Below the pieces are notes generated by a model. The model was given only the letters and a program-made list of their open reading frames with translations. It was not told the origin of the DNA and did no database searches. The translations under genes and the position numbers were made by a program. This document shows, in pieces, positions 1 through 10,920 of a stretch of 64,000 nucleotides of DNA. The stretch covers positions 1,093,501 through 1,157,500 of the forward strand of contig NZ_JAIZBH010000001.1 in the NCBI RefSeq assembly GCF_022267375.1. Direction: 5' to 3'. Source of the stretch: Leptospira sanjuanensis. GTDB lineage: Bacteria; Spirochaetota; Leptospiria; Leptospirales; Leptospiraceae. Numbering within the stretch: the stretch's first letter is position 1; every line of letters starts with the position of its first letter.

Positions 1-468
1 TTTTTGAATTCAGCTCATTCGACGAACGCGAGTAGTCGAGATGATAAGACTACTTTGTTTTGGCAAGATAGTTATTCGATCAACGGTTATGCTGATTTTA
101 ACGGGGCTTTAAAAGCCTGCGCCAATTTAAACCGGATGAATCAGAAACCTCCCGAACCTACAATACCGCCCGCACCCCCCGCGCCTCCTACGTATTACGG
201 TTACGCGGATCGCGACGATTGGCGGCTTCCTTCCGTGGAAGAGTTGGAAACTATTCTAGCCTATGAAAACGAACATCCCTTGGTTTCTCTTGGGGCGTGT
301 TCCGGAATCGGAAATGAAATGAATTTTTGGACTTCTTCCTTTTTTACCTCCAATTTGAGAAACGCTTGGTATGTGAATTTTTGCGAACGTCACGTTTATT
401 TCGATCTGACCGCGAACAATAAACGAGTTCGTTGCGTTTCAGGAAACATCCCTAGCCAAACGCCGTAA
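1..468 (+). CDS. DUF1566/Lcl-type protein, 5' end outside window
   Basis: The frame is open at the first base, so the true start lies left of the window; the TTG at base 4 is only a codon in passing. The visible 155 residues hold a proline-rich stretch (about residues 48-62), then a WRLPSVEELETI motif, then a stretch ending in NFWTSS, a WYVNF segment and a final RVRCVSG. WRLP followed by WTSS and RCV is the hallmark of DUF1566 (Lcl C-terminal domain), found in many secreted Leptospira proteins. The function of these domains is not established; surface adhesion is suggested for some homologues. The next gene carries the same domain 22 bases downstream, so the two are probably co-transcribed paralogues. 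Confident as a real gene, less so for any role. Confidence 0.8.
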   Translation, partial: FLNSAHSTNASSRDDKTTLFWQDSYSINGYADFNGALKACANLNRMNQKPPEPTIPPAPPAPPTYYGYADRDDWRLPSVEELETILAYENEHPLVSLGACSGIGNEMNFWTSSFFTSNLRNAWYVNFCERHVYFDLTANNKRVRCVSGNIPSQTP

Positions 469-490
469 TTTTTAGGAGTGAATATTTTTT

Positions 491-1024
491 ATGAAACTTT
501 TGTTTAAATCGCTCATTTTCTGTTTTTGTTTGATCGGGCAGGTCATGGCAACTCCAAGCAGATACACGGACAAGGAAGACGGTACGGTATTGGATACTAG
601 AACCGGTCTTGTGTGGCAGCTTTGTCCGGCAGGATTAGGTTCGGAAAATTCGACAACAAAGAGATCCACTTGCGGAATACCCACTACGGGAAACACGAAC
701 GGCAGCCCTATCGCCTATAATTGGAGGGACGCTTTAAATTATTGTAAAGGAATCTTACCGCTAAAAAAGCCTCCGGTTTTGCCCGCGGGTAAATTTTGGA
801 GACTGCCGAATATCAATGAATTAAAAAGTATCGTCGATCGGTCGCAAATGAACCCCGCGATGGATACGAGCAAATTGATCGGCGGAGGTGTGGATTTGTT
901 TTGGTCTTCCACTTCCGTCGCTTCCGATTCGACCGCGGCATGGACCGTAAACTTTTTTTTCGGGACTTCGTATGGCTCGAGCGACAAGGATTTCGGTTAT
1001 TATGTGCGTTGTGTTAGCAATTAA
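491..1024 (+). CDS. Secreted DUF1566/Lcl-type protein
   Basis: 177 residues. Residues 1-20 are a signal peptide: Lys near the start, a hydrophobic core rich in Phe/Leu/Cys, and a likely cleavage after VMA. Then come a RYTDKEDGTVLDTRTGLVWQ segment, FWRLPNINELKSIVDR, LFWSSTS and a terminal YYVRCVSN, which together mark DUF1566. Four or five Cys in the mature part may form disulfides, consistent with export. An AGGAG about 12 bases upstream of ATG 491 is a slightly distant ribosome-binding site. It is a paralogue of the gene ending at 468 and is separated from the giant gene at 1219 by about 195 bases in which nothing specific was recognised. Confidence 0.85.
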   Translation: MKLLFKSLIFCFCLIGQVMATPSRYTDKEDGTVLDTRTGLVWQLCPAGLGSENSTTKRSTCGIPTTGNTNGSPIAYNWRDALNYCKGILPLKKPPVLPAGKFWRLPNINELKSIVDRSQMNPAMDTSKLIGGGVDLFWSSTSVASDSTAAWTVNFFFGTSYGSSDKDFGYYVRCVSN

Positions 1025-1218
1025 GATCACCGATGCGGGTTCGTACGTTTACAATTCATTTTAATCATGATGGAAGCGAAAATCGAACGATTCAATACAT
1101 CTTACGAGTAAAGCATTTATAGGCCATAAATATCAATCAACATTAAGATAACGTCTTTCTCCTCCCTACGACGATTTGTATGAGTGGGAACGAATTACGC
1201 TATCGAGGATTAATTTTC

Positions 1219-4200
1219 ATGTATAATAAAAAAAAGAACTCCCGTTACTTTATTATTTTCTTTTTAACTTTGTTCTCCTTTTTCCCACTCAGTCCTCAGC
1301 CCGTAGTAGTTCCGAATTTGAATACTCCCGTATTCAATACGAACAGCATGAATCAGACGTTTACGGTTGCGGACGGTATGCGGACGATCGGCAACTGGGA
1401 CGCGTTCGTGTTTCAGAACGTGAGTATTTTGCAGACACAGTGGGAAGCGCAGGTTCAAGCTCAGATCACGATGATGGTGAACTCGATCACGACGAGCGAT
1501 CATTTCGCTTCGGTTCAGGAGTATCAAAGTTACGTATATAATTCTCTGCAAGGACAGGCCTCGGAACAACTTTTGACATGGCAGAGCGCCGTAGAAGCGG
1601 AGATTTTACAGGAGAGGAGCGAATATCTTTCGTCCTTGTATGGAGCGAATTCGAGTGCGGTTGTTAGTTCGACGGCTTCGTTTCAAAGCCAATGGGATTC
1701 GTTTGTTTCCGGTAACGGTTTGAATCTGAACTTAGGCGGTGCTCTGAGTCAGGCTGTTTTGAACAGCGGCCAACAGACGTTGGAAGGTTTGCAGAGTCAG
1801 TGGTGGAACGATTTTCACAATAATCTGCAGAACGGTTTGCAGACATATCAGCAAGCGCTTCAGGGTTTGACCGACAAATATCAGAACTTAATTTCTCAGA
1901 TCAACGCTACGGAGATGCAGTATCAGGCGCATCTTGCCCAGATTCAACAGAGTCAAGCTGGCGTTAAGAGCCAGATTCTTTCGAGTTTGGAAGGGTATCA
2001 GAACTTTTTAAACAGCAACGGTCTTTTTTGGAACACGATTACCGTGTTGTATGACAACAATTCGAACAGTTATGTGCAGGCGAGTTGTCCGAGCGGTCAC
2101 GTGTGTGTGACGTATCAATACGATCCTACGAATTCCCAGTTTTACGCGGCCGGTTCTTGTCCGGTAGGTCATACTTGTGCGAACATTCTCTACGACAACA
2201 ATACGAGCAGTTATCTTCAGAACACGGTTTGTCCTTCGACCTGCAACGGATCGGAGATGGAGAACTTGACGGTTCGCACTAGTTTGAATGCGGACGGTCG
2301 TGCGTTTCAGAACGTGATCAACAAGGTGGCGAATGCGATGCAGGAAGGGTATGTGATGCCCGCGATCTTCGACTATACTTCCGGAACGATGCTTAGCTAC
2401 AACAACAACTGTTTGAACGGCAGTACTTGCGTGAAGGGTTTGTATGACGCGACTTCGGGTTCTTTTGTGGCATCGAACACGTGTTCTGCGGGACATACCT
2501 GTTACAGCGCTGTTGTGGACAACACGGTTCCGGCTTCCGCCACCGGTTCCTATTTTGCGAGCAGTTGTCCGGTGGGGGATACGCGTTGCGTTAGCTGCGC
2601 TTCCGGTCATACCTGTCAGGTTCAGGAAATGGAAGCAGGCTTTTTGTACGCTTCGAGTCTTTTGAGCAACTTTCTGCACAACGAACTTCTTTCGACGCAG
2701 AACGCGCTTCAAAATGCGGTCGCCGTTCAGAACGGGGGAACATACAATTTTCAATACGGGCAGTCTCAAGGTGCGTACAATAACGACGGTATTTGGAGTT
2801 ACGGGGATCCTATTTTTTCGCATACACCGTTTAACCACTTTTCGGCGACTTCCGGAGGTCCGGCTTCCGTTTCCATTGCGGAGATTTTGAACACTGCGTT
2901 TACGGAAGGGGAAGGCGGGCTTGCCAAAAAGATCATGGCTTATATTCGCCAAGAGATCACTCAGTCGGACCTCGCGAACTGGATCATGGACGCGTATGAG
3001 AGCGGTTTAACCGGAAGCGGGTCTCCTCTTTCGGGTTTGCTGGGGGCGCTGGGACCGGGCAGAACGATTACCGGGTTTAGTCAGATCGATCTGCGTGCGT
3101 TTCAGAACGAAGACGGTTTTACGCCGTTTTTCAATGCCACTCCCTACTGCGGGAGTCCGCTCGGATGTGCTTCCGGAGACATATTCAATTGGACACCCGG
3201 GATTTATTTAGCGAATCGGACCTACTCCGAAATGAGAGCACAAGGTTTGGCCGGAGTGAACGGGAGCTGGGGCCAGAATTTTTACGATTATTTTGCGCGA
3301 GAGTGGATGATTTGGGACGGAATTCCCTTTCTTGGAGACATCCAACATACGCAGAACTATGCCTGGATCGAGTTGAACTTTCAAGTTACGAATAACAACG
3401 CGTATGCGAACGTAACCACGTATCAGGATTTGGTTCTTCAACTTCAGGCGTTCGAGTACGATTGGCAGACGAATGTGATGCCTTCGATCACGAACTGGAC
3501 GGCGCAGGTTGCTTCTTACCAAGCTCAGTATGCGAACTGGCAGACTCAGATGCAGACCGCATTGACGGATGCGCAGAACGCTTACAATTCCGGGGTGGCT
3601 GATCTTCAGGGTCAGCAGTCTTCCTGGCTTGCCCAAATGGGTCAGTTGCAGCAACAGGCAACGAGCGCCTTCAACGCGGCCGGGAACGCTCTTCAGAACG
3701 GTCAGGGGCAATCCAATTACATACAACTCACACAACAGGTGTTAGCCGGTTTGAACAAGGGACAAATGAAGTCGAACCTGGACGGGGACTTGACCGTCAA
3801 CGACGGTTCCTTTAGAGACGCGTTCGGTAACATTTTGAACGGGCTTAACCGCAACGCGGACAGGGGGATTCCTAATTTCGGACTGTTGGATACGATCGGT
3901 TCGGGAATGAACCGGATCACGACGGGGATTTCCAACCTTTCTTTATTGTCTTCCACGAACAACGCGACGATGGATACGATCTTGGGATATATGAAAGGTG
4001 TTGCGGAGAGTATGCGCAACGAGAAGCAGTTCACCCAGAACGGTTACGGGGATCTGGTAGAAGCTTCCGGCATCAAGACAAGAGAGGTTAAAAGTAAGGA
4101 TAAGTATTCGGGAGAGACGATCACGACCACGTATGTTTTGAAGGATGACGGTTCGATCGATACATTCACGGACGAGGACGGGAATGTGAAACAAAAGACG

Positions 4201-7200
4201 TTGGGGGATTGGGTTCAAGGGCATTGCGGTAAGGACTTGGGCAATGCGGAGTGCAGTCGGTTTGTGGAAAACAAATACAGCAGTGTGGATGTGGGGGCCG
4301 ACGGGAAGATCACGGCTCACAGAAGGGTGTATAACGGAACTTCTTCGTATTGCGGTAGCGACATGACGAATTCGGATTCGTATTGTTACAACACGGATGA
4401 TGCGGTTGTAACGATTTCGGCTCCTTCCAAGGATTCGTTTCTTTTGGGGAGAGGCGCTTCCCGATTGGGCGATATGTTCAACGAGAGGGAGAAGGGTTTT
4501 AGCGATCTCGTAAACGCCACATTCCAAAACGTAAACGGTTATCTTTCCTCGAACAAACATACGGCCGCCCTTTTTACGGAAGTTAATATTACGCAGAACG
4601 TTCACGACAAGAACGCGTCTTTGGCTTCGCAAGACGTCAATAACAAGGTGAAGATTGCGAGTATTGTCAAGGATTACGTGGAAGCAGTCTTGCTGGGAGG
4701 GATGTCGACCGGCGCTTGGGTGAGCAAACAGGCGAACCAAGCGGTACAGGACGTCGTTGCGACCGCGCTTACGAAGGCTTTTGATTTGCCGCCGGATGTT
4801 GCGTCGTTTTTGTCGGGCGGTCTCATGGCGCACATAGAGATGTCGAAGGCCAAGCACGATATGGGCAGTCATAATTTGGGAATTGGGAAAGGAATCCATT
4901 CGGCGATCCATCATTCAGGTTTTGGAGGAATGGAAAAAACTCTGCTCAGGGTTGCTCCTTTGGCTACAGAGATCCTTGCGCCGATTGTCGGTTATGGTGC
5001 GATAGCTTTTTCTCTATCAACTTTAGATAAGTATGAAAACAATCTTAGCGCGATTGAAAAATGGAAGGATTTCAAAAACAGCATGTACGGTTTTGGAGTT
5101 CAGAAAATTGCAATCGCAAACGGGGCGTCACCCGAATATGCGGCCGCCTTAGGCCAAGTTGCGATCGGATATATGGAGATGCGCCAGGCAAAAGAAGAGC
5201 TTGGTATGCGTAGCGGAGCGTTTTCTTTACAATCTCTTGGCGGTGAGTTTAAGCGAGTCGTAGCTGGGATATCTGGTAATATCGGCGAGGTTGTGGGAGC
5301 GGGAATTAAATCGAGCGCTCATATCACGGGAGATCTTGGATTAACGTCGGAGAAATACGAAAAACATATCAATCAAGAAACCAGATCGATCCTGAACGAA
5401 CTGAAACTGAGGGATCTGAAAGAAGATATTAAAAACTGGGATACGACGCAACAGGTGCTTGCGAGCGCTTCTGTGAAGGAATACGGCAGAGTTACGCATA
5501 TGGATCCTGCTCAAATCGAGCTTTGGTCGAAACAGGCGAGCGACTTTGTGGTGCGCAAACAAGCGGAGCGGGATTTACACAGACGGGACGGGATGCTGAC
5601 CAACGGACTGCCGCTTACACTGGGATACAGCTCCCTTTTTATCCTTGACAACAAGTTGTTCAACGGAGGAATCACGTCTCTCATATCGAAGGGATTCAAA
5701 GGAATTCTGACTTCGGTAGCGGATTTAGGGAACATGCTGGGAGAATCGGTCGTACCTTCGGACCTCCGTTCTTCGATATATGACCAAAGTAAAGAGTGGC
5801 ACAACAAGATAACGCTGGAAGACGTGAAAGGCAGAACGGGACAAGGCATTATCAACAAAGCGTATGTAGAAACGGAGATGCGTAACGTCCTTTTTGACAA
5901 GATCGGCGAGGCATTGACGGGAGATCCTGCAATGGGTCACAATCTGGGGTTATTGCTCAAATACCAAATCGACAAACAAGAGGCGAGAAAGGCAGCGAGA
6001 GAACAAAGACTGAAGGATGCTGAGGTATTGGTCCAGTTAGCAGCAGCGGCAGCAGTGACCTATTTCGGCGGTCCCGCGGGAATTCAGATGTTAAATTCGG
6101 TGATCGGAACGGGTGCGACGGCGATTAACACAACATTGGCGACGGTTGGGCTTTCGCTTAACAATGCGCAGGTGGCCATGCTTGCGGCGAGTACAGCGGC
6201 GACGATGGCGATCGAAAACAGAATCAACGGGGCAAATGGCTCGGCTGCAGCCCTTGTAAACGGCCTCATCTCGACGGCGACCTTAGGAGTAAAAACTCCT
6301 CTTACGGGCTACGTAACGTATACCAAACATCAGAACGCGAACCTTTTGACGGGTCAACACGAAGTGAAAGGCGGTTGGGGCGGTGGAGTTAGCTTGAACG
6401 TGTCCGGTGTCAAAGGGTTACCTGGGGGAGAAATATTAAAGACCGCGTTGGAAGGAATGAAAATGAGCAATCTAACCTTGGGACTGAGCTACAATGCTGA
6501 TCAAGGTCTTGGAATGAACGTGAACACGAACTTTACGAACAACGTAGGCTTAGGGTTAGACTACAACTTTAAAAGCGGCAGCTATACCGCGAACGCGAGC
6601 TATGACGTGAACAAGGCAGGTGGCAAATCTTGGGCGAACGGAAGTGTTAACGTATCTGCGAGTAGAGAAGGTCACTCGAGTTTAGCGTTGTCTTACAACC
6701 ACGACGGAAACACGGCGATTCCTCAGAGACTGAGAGGAGGGGGAGCGACGCTTGACTTAGGGAATGACGGTGTATTGGGTTTTAGCATCCAGGGACTGAA
6801 AGGGGCTACGATCGGTACTGTGAGCTACAACACGAACAGTCACGGTTGGGAACAGGCGACTTTGAACCAGAATTTCCAGAACGAATATCTTCAAGGTGTG
6901 ACAGCTGAGAACAGCTCTTACAATCACGAGAAGTCTCAGATGGAGATCTTGCGTACGGAGCTGAGTATTGCGACGCAGATGGAGAAACCGTTGTTTACGC
7001 AAGCAGATGTGGACAAGTATTTACCTAAAAACAAGGACGGCAGTATCGACGTAGAGAATGCACAGCCTGAGAAGTTGTTAGAGAAATGGAACGCGCACAA
7101 GGAAGCGATGTCCCAAACGCCTGAGGGCTTGCAGAAGTGGAAGGACGATGTAACGAGAGCCGGAGAAAGATCGGGGATTGAGATCCGCTTCAACGACGGT

Positions 7201-10200
7201 AAGAGTGCAACGAGCACTTTCGGTAAGTTTGTAACGGGAATGTTCGGAGACATTGCTCAGAGCTTCGGTATTGCGAACGACGGAAGCAAGATGGTGGACA
7301 AACAAGGCGTGTTTCACTTAGACACTTGTTTTGTTGCCGGAACAAGTGTGAGAATGGATTCGGGTTTCAAAGCGATCGAAGACGTGAAAGTCGGTGACAT
7401 TGTTCAATCTTGGAACGAAAAGTCGGGTGAGTTTGAGAACAAGAGAGTTACGGAGTTGTTTGTTCACGAGGTTCCTCAGTTATTTTATATGGAACTGGAC
7501 GGGGAAGAAGTGTTGCAGACTACTTGGAACCACCCGTTTAGACGGAGAAACAAGGAAGCACTTACACAGAACGCGCCTCAGCTTGTGATGGCGTCTGTTT
7601 CGGAAAGCATATTCGCAAAAGATCAAGTATCCGAAACAGTTCAAACTTCGGAGTGGGTAAAGGTTGAAGATCTTCGCTTGCGAGATCAGGTTCTGAAGTC
7701 AGACGGAAGTTGGGCGAGAGTAACTGGGATCTTTCACTACAACACAGAGCCTACGAAAGTTTACAATATCGAAGTTGAAGACAACCACACGTATGTGGTT
7801 GGTGAAGCCGGATATGTTGTTCACAATTACAACAACGCGCAAGAGGCGATGTTTGGCGGATTCAAACGACTTTCGAACGACGTATTTGACGTAGCGAAAA
7901 AGTTCGCGGGACTTGAAGGCGGAACGGGCAACGAAGTATATCAGAAAGCGGTTCAACTCCAACAAGAAGTGAAATCGACAAATGCGTTACGAGATTCTTT
8001 GAAAGCGGAATCGAACGCTTTGAATTTAGAAAAGTCGAAAGCTGAAGGCGGCTTGGAACTAAACAAAAGGCGTAACAATGAATTTTTAACCGCGATTCGC
8101 AATCCAGAGAGCGACAATATTCCTGGTATTGCTGATCTTCGAAAACAACTGAAGGGTGTAGATCCGGCAAAAGGATTTACGAAAGATCAAATGAAGACCG
8201 TTTCGAGTTGGGTGAATACGAACGGAATGCGAATGATTGGAATTCAAACCGGAGCAGGCATGTCGGGAGGAAGTCCGATCAAGGCGTATATATCGGGAAC
8301 GGCTGCTCATATCACTGGAGTTGAAGAGCACACGAAGCTAACCAACACAATCAAAGACTCGAATCAGAAGTTAGCAGAACACAAGATTAAAGAAGACAAT
8401 ATCGGTCGGCAGATGATCGAGCGATCGGAAAAGGTGAAGAGCGACATTGTAAAGCTGATCCAAGAGAAACACCACAACGATCCGAGGTATGCTGAAGTTC
8501 TCGTAGAACACGGATTTGTGAAGAAGGACACATTCAATCCGAATGAACACAAGGTAACGTATGAGGAGAAGTTGAAGGCGCTTGGAGACAAGATCAAACC
8601 GGAAACGAGAAAACAACTTGCCGAGTTTGACCGCAAGATCACAGACCTTCGCGTGAGCCAAAACAAACAGGAAGCGGAGAGCTACGCGAAATGGAACAAG
8701 GATCATCCGAACGAGCCCTACAAGCGAACTCCAGAGATGGAGAAACGCAGAAACGACATGGTGACAATGCAGAAGACTTTGGAGAAGGAAAGGGCGATGA
8801 TCATCAACCGGGAAGTGGCGCCATATCCAAAAGAGTCTGAGCTGCATCGACTTGAGAAGTTGGGTGAAGGTCATTCACTGAACGACAAGCAGAAGACCGA
8901 GCTTACGAATCTGCGAAACGAGAAGAAGACGCACGAGACTCAAGTGGCGGCGCTGTTGGACAAAGACAATACGAAGTTGCATGAAACGTTAGAAACGATG
9001 GACGAGAAGTCGTCAAAACCGATGACAATTTCAACGACCCAGAGCCGTTTCGAGACGAAGACGATCGAGAAGATGCAATCGAAGGACAATGTCGCTACGA
9101 AACAACTGAATTGGGACGGCAAGACGTACGACCGACAAGTGAACAAGGAAACCGGAGAGGTTCACTTTGACCGGGAATACAAGCCGGGTGTGAAGGAAGA
9201 AGTGAGCATTACGGATTCCGGATATGTAAAACAGAAGTTGAGTTGGAAAGACCTTTTTGGAAACCCGCAGGAGAGCGTAAAAGTGTTTGAGGCGAACGGA
9301 AAGTTTCTAACCGAGCTTAGCGGAGAACAACCTACGAAGAAATTGAGTGATCCGAACGAGACTCGAACGATTATTCCGAATGAACCGAAGGGCAAGATTG
9401 TTAAAAGTGATTTCAATGAGGTAAAGGATTTGATCGCGAACGCGAACTTAAGTGCTAAAGACAGGTTGGAGAAGATCCATTCTTTGGACGAGATTGAGGT
9501 CAACGGGAAACGATATGTGAAAGAGACCGTAGTCACTGAAACAAAAACCAAAACGAAAGTGACCAAGGACTCTGAGGTGACGTTCTTTACATTGCAGAAC
9601 GCGGGTGGCCAGACAGAAAGAATCTCGTTCCGCGAAGTAGATTCCGGATACAAGGATGCAAATGGTAAGACCATCAAAACGATCGAGATGAAACAAGTTC
9701 TTGCAGAAGGGACGGTAGCGGAAGATACGAAACGATATGACAAGTATCTGAACGAGAAGCCGGATCAGGACAGGGCAGGGAATTATCCTACGTTTGCAGA
9801 GAATCCGAAGTATTACATGGACAGAGCGAGACAAGTATTCAGAGAAAAGAATATTCAACCCGAGCGTGACAGCGACGGCAATTTGATGAGTTACAACGGA
9901 AGACCGGAGCTTGTGCGAATTGCAAACAACGGTTTCATGAATATTACACTTCTGACGCAGACGCAGAGAGGCCAGTCTTACTTAGGGCAAACGAACAAGG
10001 AAGGAAAACCAGTGTTGTATTCGTTACCTGGTAACAGAGACGGAGACGTAAAAGACAGTAGCGCTTGTCAGTCTCACGGACCGGCAATGGTGATGGCCGC
10101 TTCGGGTTTCAAGATGACGCAGGAACAGATCAACCAATACGGAAAGCTGAACGTGATGACTACCCGCCTCATGGCGGAAGCGGGCCAATTGTTACCTGGA

Positions 10201-10920
10201 AAACCGAAACCGTCTCAGATGGGTATCGAGCAACAGGCAGCTATGGTATATCGAACGATGGGTTTTGACATACCGAAGGATGGTTCTTTGATTGCAAAAG
10301 GGAGTGAAGGAACACCGGAGGAACCAAAAGAGAAGGATTATATTGGCAATCCAGAAGAATATGCCGAAGCAAAGGCACAATATGATGCAGATCTTCTATC
10401 GTTCAAAAAGCAATTTCAAAAAGAACACTTGATCCCTTGGATCAAGGAGAAGTTGGCTAAGGGAGAGGTTGTAGTAGTTGGCGGTAAGTTTGCGGGACTA
10501 GATCACGTAATCACCATAACCGGGGTGGATGACAACGGCTTCGTAACGGAAGATTCTTTTGGAGACGCGAGTACCGGATATGCGAGCCACGACGGAAAGT
10601 CGAACCATTACAAGTTTAGCGATTTTGTCTTGGGATACGGATTTACTCTGAAACCGAATGGGCAGAAGCCATTGACTGAGACGGAAAGAAAGGTGTACTG
10701 GAAAGATGTTACTTCGTATCCTGGTTTGAAAAAGCAACAAGCGACTCTTTCCGCTTCGATCGAGTCTTTGGAAAAAATCGTTAAGAATACAACGGACGAG
10801 AAGAAGAGAGAAGAATCGAATCGGAAGTTGGAAGAACAAAAGAAAAGTTTAGAGACAACGAAAGAGGAAGTGGAAAGGATACGCAAACAATGGAGCAATA
10901 TATGGAAACCGGCAAATTAA
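1219..10920 (+). CDS. Giant secreted TIGR04388-like protein with Hint domain and C39-like peptidase tail (gene 1)
   Basis: ATG 1219 is preferred over ATG 1180 because GAGG lies 10 bases before it and the protein then opens with a clear signal peptide (MYNKKKNSRYF plus a hydrophobic core, residues 1-28). 3233 residues. Order: Gln/Asn-rich helical region; Cys-rich region (about 274-467) with repeated C-P-x-G-H-x-C motifs; Gln-rich coiled coil (about 734-834); conserved block 1310-2036 shared with the two paralogues, containing an Ala-rich hydrophobic stretch (about 1604-1668) and Gly/Asn-rich beta-type repeats (about 1718-1878); Hint domain 2037-2203 with Cys2037, TTWNHPF block and terminal His-Asn; charged coiled coil (about 2374-2594); papain-like C39-type peptidase with Cys2950, His3096, Asp3112. 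The Hint residues suggest self-cleavage releasing the tail, as in polymorphic toxins. It is the only paralogue here with a signal peptide. The next gene overlaps its end. Confidence 0.9.
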   Translation: MYNKKKNSRYFIIFFLTLFSFFPLSPQPVVVPNLNTPVFNTNSMNQTFTVADGMRTIGNWDAFVFQNVSILQTQWEAQVQAQITMMVNSITTSDHFASVQEYQSYVYNSLQGQASEQLLTWQSAVEAEILQERSEYLSSLYGANSSAVVSSTASFQSQWDSFVSGNGLNLNLGGALSQAVLNSGQQTLEGLQSQWWNDFHNNLQNGLQTYQQALQGLTDKYQNLISQINATEMQYQAHLAQIQQSQAGVKSQILSSLEGYQNFLNSNGLFWNTITVLYDNNSNSYVQASCPSGHVCVTYQYDPTNSQFYAAGSCPVGHTCANILYDNNTSSYLQNTVCPSTCNGSEMENLTVRTSLNADGRAFQNVINKVANAMQEGYVMPAIFDYTSGTMLSYNNNCLNGSTCVKGLYDATSGSFVASNTCSAGHTCYSAVVDNTVPASATGSYFASSCPVGDTRCVSCASGHTCQVQEMEAGFLYASSLLSNFLHNELLSTQNALQNAVAVQNGGTYNFQYGQSQGAYNNDGIWSYGDPIFSHTPFNHFSATSGGPASVSIAEILNTAFTEGEGGLAKKIMAYIRQEITQSDLANWIMDAYESGLTGSGSPLSGLLGALGPGRTITGFSQIDLRAFQNEDGFTPFFNATPYCGSPLGCASGDIFNWTPGIYLANRTYSEMRAQGLAGVNGSWGQNFYDYFAREWMIWDGIPFLGDIQHTQNYAWIELNFQVTNNNAYANVTTYQDLVLQLQAFEYDWQTNVMPSITNWTAQVASYQAQYANWQTQMQTALTDAQNAYNSGVADLQGQQSSWLAQMGQLQQQATSAFNAAGNALQNGQGQSNYIQLTQQVLAGLNKGQMKSNLDGDLTVNDGSFRDAFGNILNGLNRNADRGIPNFGLLDTIGSGMNRITTGISNLSLLSSTNNATMDTILGYMKGVAESMRNEKQFTQNGYGDLVEASGIKTREVKSKDKYSGETITTTYVLKDDGSIDTFTDEDGNVKQKTLGDWVQGHCGKDLGNAECSRFVENKYSSVDVGADGKITAHRRVYNGTSSYCGSDMTNSDSYCYNTDDAVVTISAPSKDSFLLGRGASRLGDMFNEREKGFSDLVNATFQNVNGYLSSNKHTAALFTEVNITQNVHDKNASLASQDVNNKVKIASIVKDYVEAVLLGGMSTGAWVSKQANQAVQDVVATALTKAFDLPPDVASFLSGGLMAHIEMSKAKHDMGSHNLGIGKGIHSAIHHSGFGGMEKTLLRVAPLATEILAPIVGYGAIAFSLSTLDKYENNLSAIEKWKDFKNSMYGFGVQKIAIANGASPEYAAALGQVAIGYMEMRQAKEELGMRSGAFSLQSLGGEFKRVVAGISGNIGEVVGAGIKSSAHITGDLGLTSEKYEKHINQETRSILNELKLRDLKEDIKNWDTTQQVLASASVKEYGRVTHMDPAQIELWSKQASDFVVRKQAERDLHRRDGMLTNGLPLTLGYSSLFILDNKLFNGGITSLISKGFKGILTSVADLGNMLGESVVPSDLRSSIYDQSKEWHNKITLEDVKGRTGQGIINKAYVETEMRNVLFDKIGEALTGDPAMGHNLGLLLKYQIDKQEARKAAREQRLKDAEVLVQLAAAAAVTYFGGPAGIQMLNSVIGTGATAINTTLATVGLSLNNAQVAMLAASTAATMAIENRINGANGSAAALVNGLISTATLGVKTPLTGYVTYTKHQNANLLTGQHEVKGGWGGGVSLNVSGVKGLPGGEILKTALEGMKMSNLTLGLSYNADQGLGMNVNTNFTNNVGLGLDYNFKSGSYTANASYDVNKAGGKSWANGSVNVSASREGHSSLALSYNHDGNTAIPQRLRGGGATLDLGNDGVLGFSIQGLKGATIGTVSYNTNSHGWEQATLNQNFQNEYLQGVTAENSSYNHEKSQMEILRTELSIATQMEKPLFTQADVDKYLPKNKDGSIDVENAQPEKLLEKWNAHKEAMSQTPEGLQKWKDDVTRAGERSGIEIRFNDGKSATSTFGKFVTGMFGDIAQSFGIANDGSKMVDKQGVFHLDTCFVAGTSVRMDSGFKAIEDVKVGDIVQSWNEKSGEFENKRVTELFVHEVPQLFYMELDGEEVLQTTWNHPFRRRNKEALTQNAPQLVMASVSESIFAKDQVSETVQTSEWVKVEDLRLRDQVLKSDGSWARVTGIFHYNTEPTKVYNIEVEDNHTYVVGEAGYVVHNYNNAQEAMFGGFKRLSNDVFDVAKKFAGLEGGTGNEVYQKAVQLQQEVKSTNALRDSLKAESNALNLEKSKAEGGLELNKRRNNEFLTAIRNPESDNIPGIADLRKQLKGVDPAKGFTKDQMKTVSSWVNTNGMRMIGIQTGAGMSGGSPIKAYISGTAAHITGVEEHTKLTNTIKDSNQKLAEHKIKEDNIGRQMIERSEKVKSDIVKLIQEKHHNDPRYAEVLVEHGFVKKDTFNPNEHKVTYEEKLKALGDKIKPETRKQLAEFDRKITDLRVSQNKQEAESYAKWNKDHPNEPYKRTPEMEKRRNDMVTMQKTLEKERAMIINREVAPYPKESELHRLEKLGEGHSLNDKQKTELTNLRNEKKTHETQVAALLDKDNTKLHETLETMDEKSSKPMTISTTQSRFETKTIEKMQSKDNVATKQLNWDGKTYDRQVNKETGEVHFDREYKPGVKEEVSITDSGYVKQKLSWKDLFGNPQESVKVFEANGKFLTELSGEQPTKKLSDPNETRTIIPNEPKGKIVKSDFNEVKDLIANANLSAKDRLEKIHSLDEIEVNGKRYVKETVVTETKTKTKVTKDSEVTFFTLQNAGGQTERISFREVDSGYKDANGKTIKTIEMKQVLAEGTVAEDTKRYDKYLNEKPDQDRAGNYPTFAENPKYYMDRARQVFREKNIQPERDSDGNLMSYNGRPELVRIANNGFMNITLLTQTQRGQSYLGQTNKEGKPVLYSLPGNRDGDVKDSSACQSHGPAMVMAASGFKMTQEQINQYGKLNVMTTRLMAEAGQLLPGKPKPSQMGIEQQAAMVYRTMGFDIPKDGSLIAKGSEGTPEEPKEKDYIGNPEEYAEAKAQYDADLLSFKKQFQKEHLIPWIKEKLAKGEVVVVGGKFAGLDHVITITGVDDNGFVTEDSFGDASTGYASHDGKSNHYKFSDFVLGYGFTLKPNGQKPLTETERKVYWKDVTSYPGLKKQQATLSASIESLEKIVKNTTDEKKREESNRKLEEQKKSLETTKEEVERIRKQWSNIWKPAN

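Noticed and set aside
2008..2952. Long minus-strand frame (314 codons) and many similar frames opposite the giant genes
   Set aside because: They mirror the codon pattern of the real plus-strand genes, give Arg/His/Val-rich nonsense without domains or ribosome-binding sites, and recur wherever the paralogues repeat.
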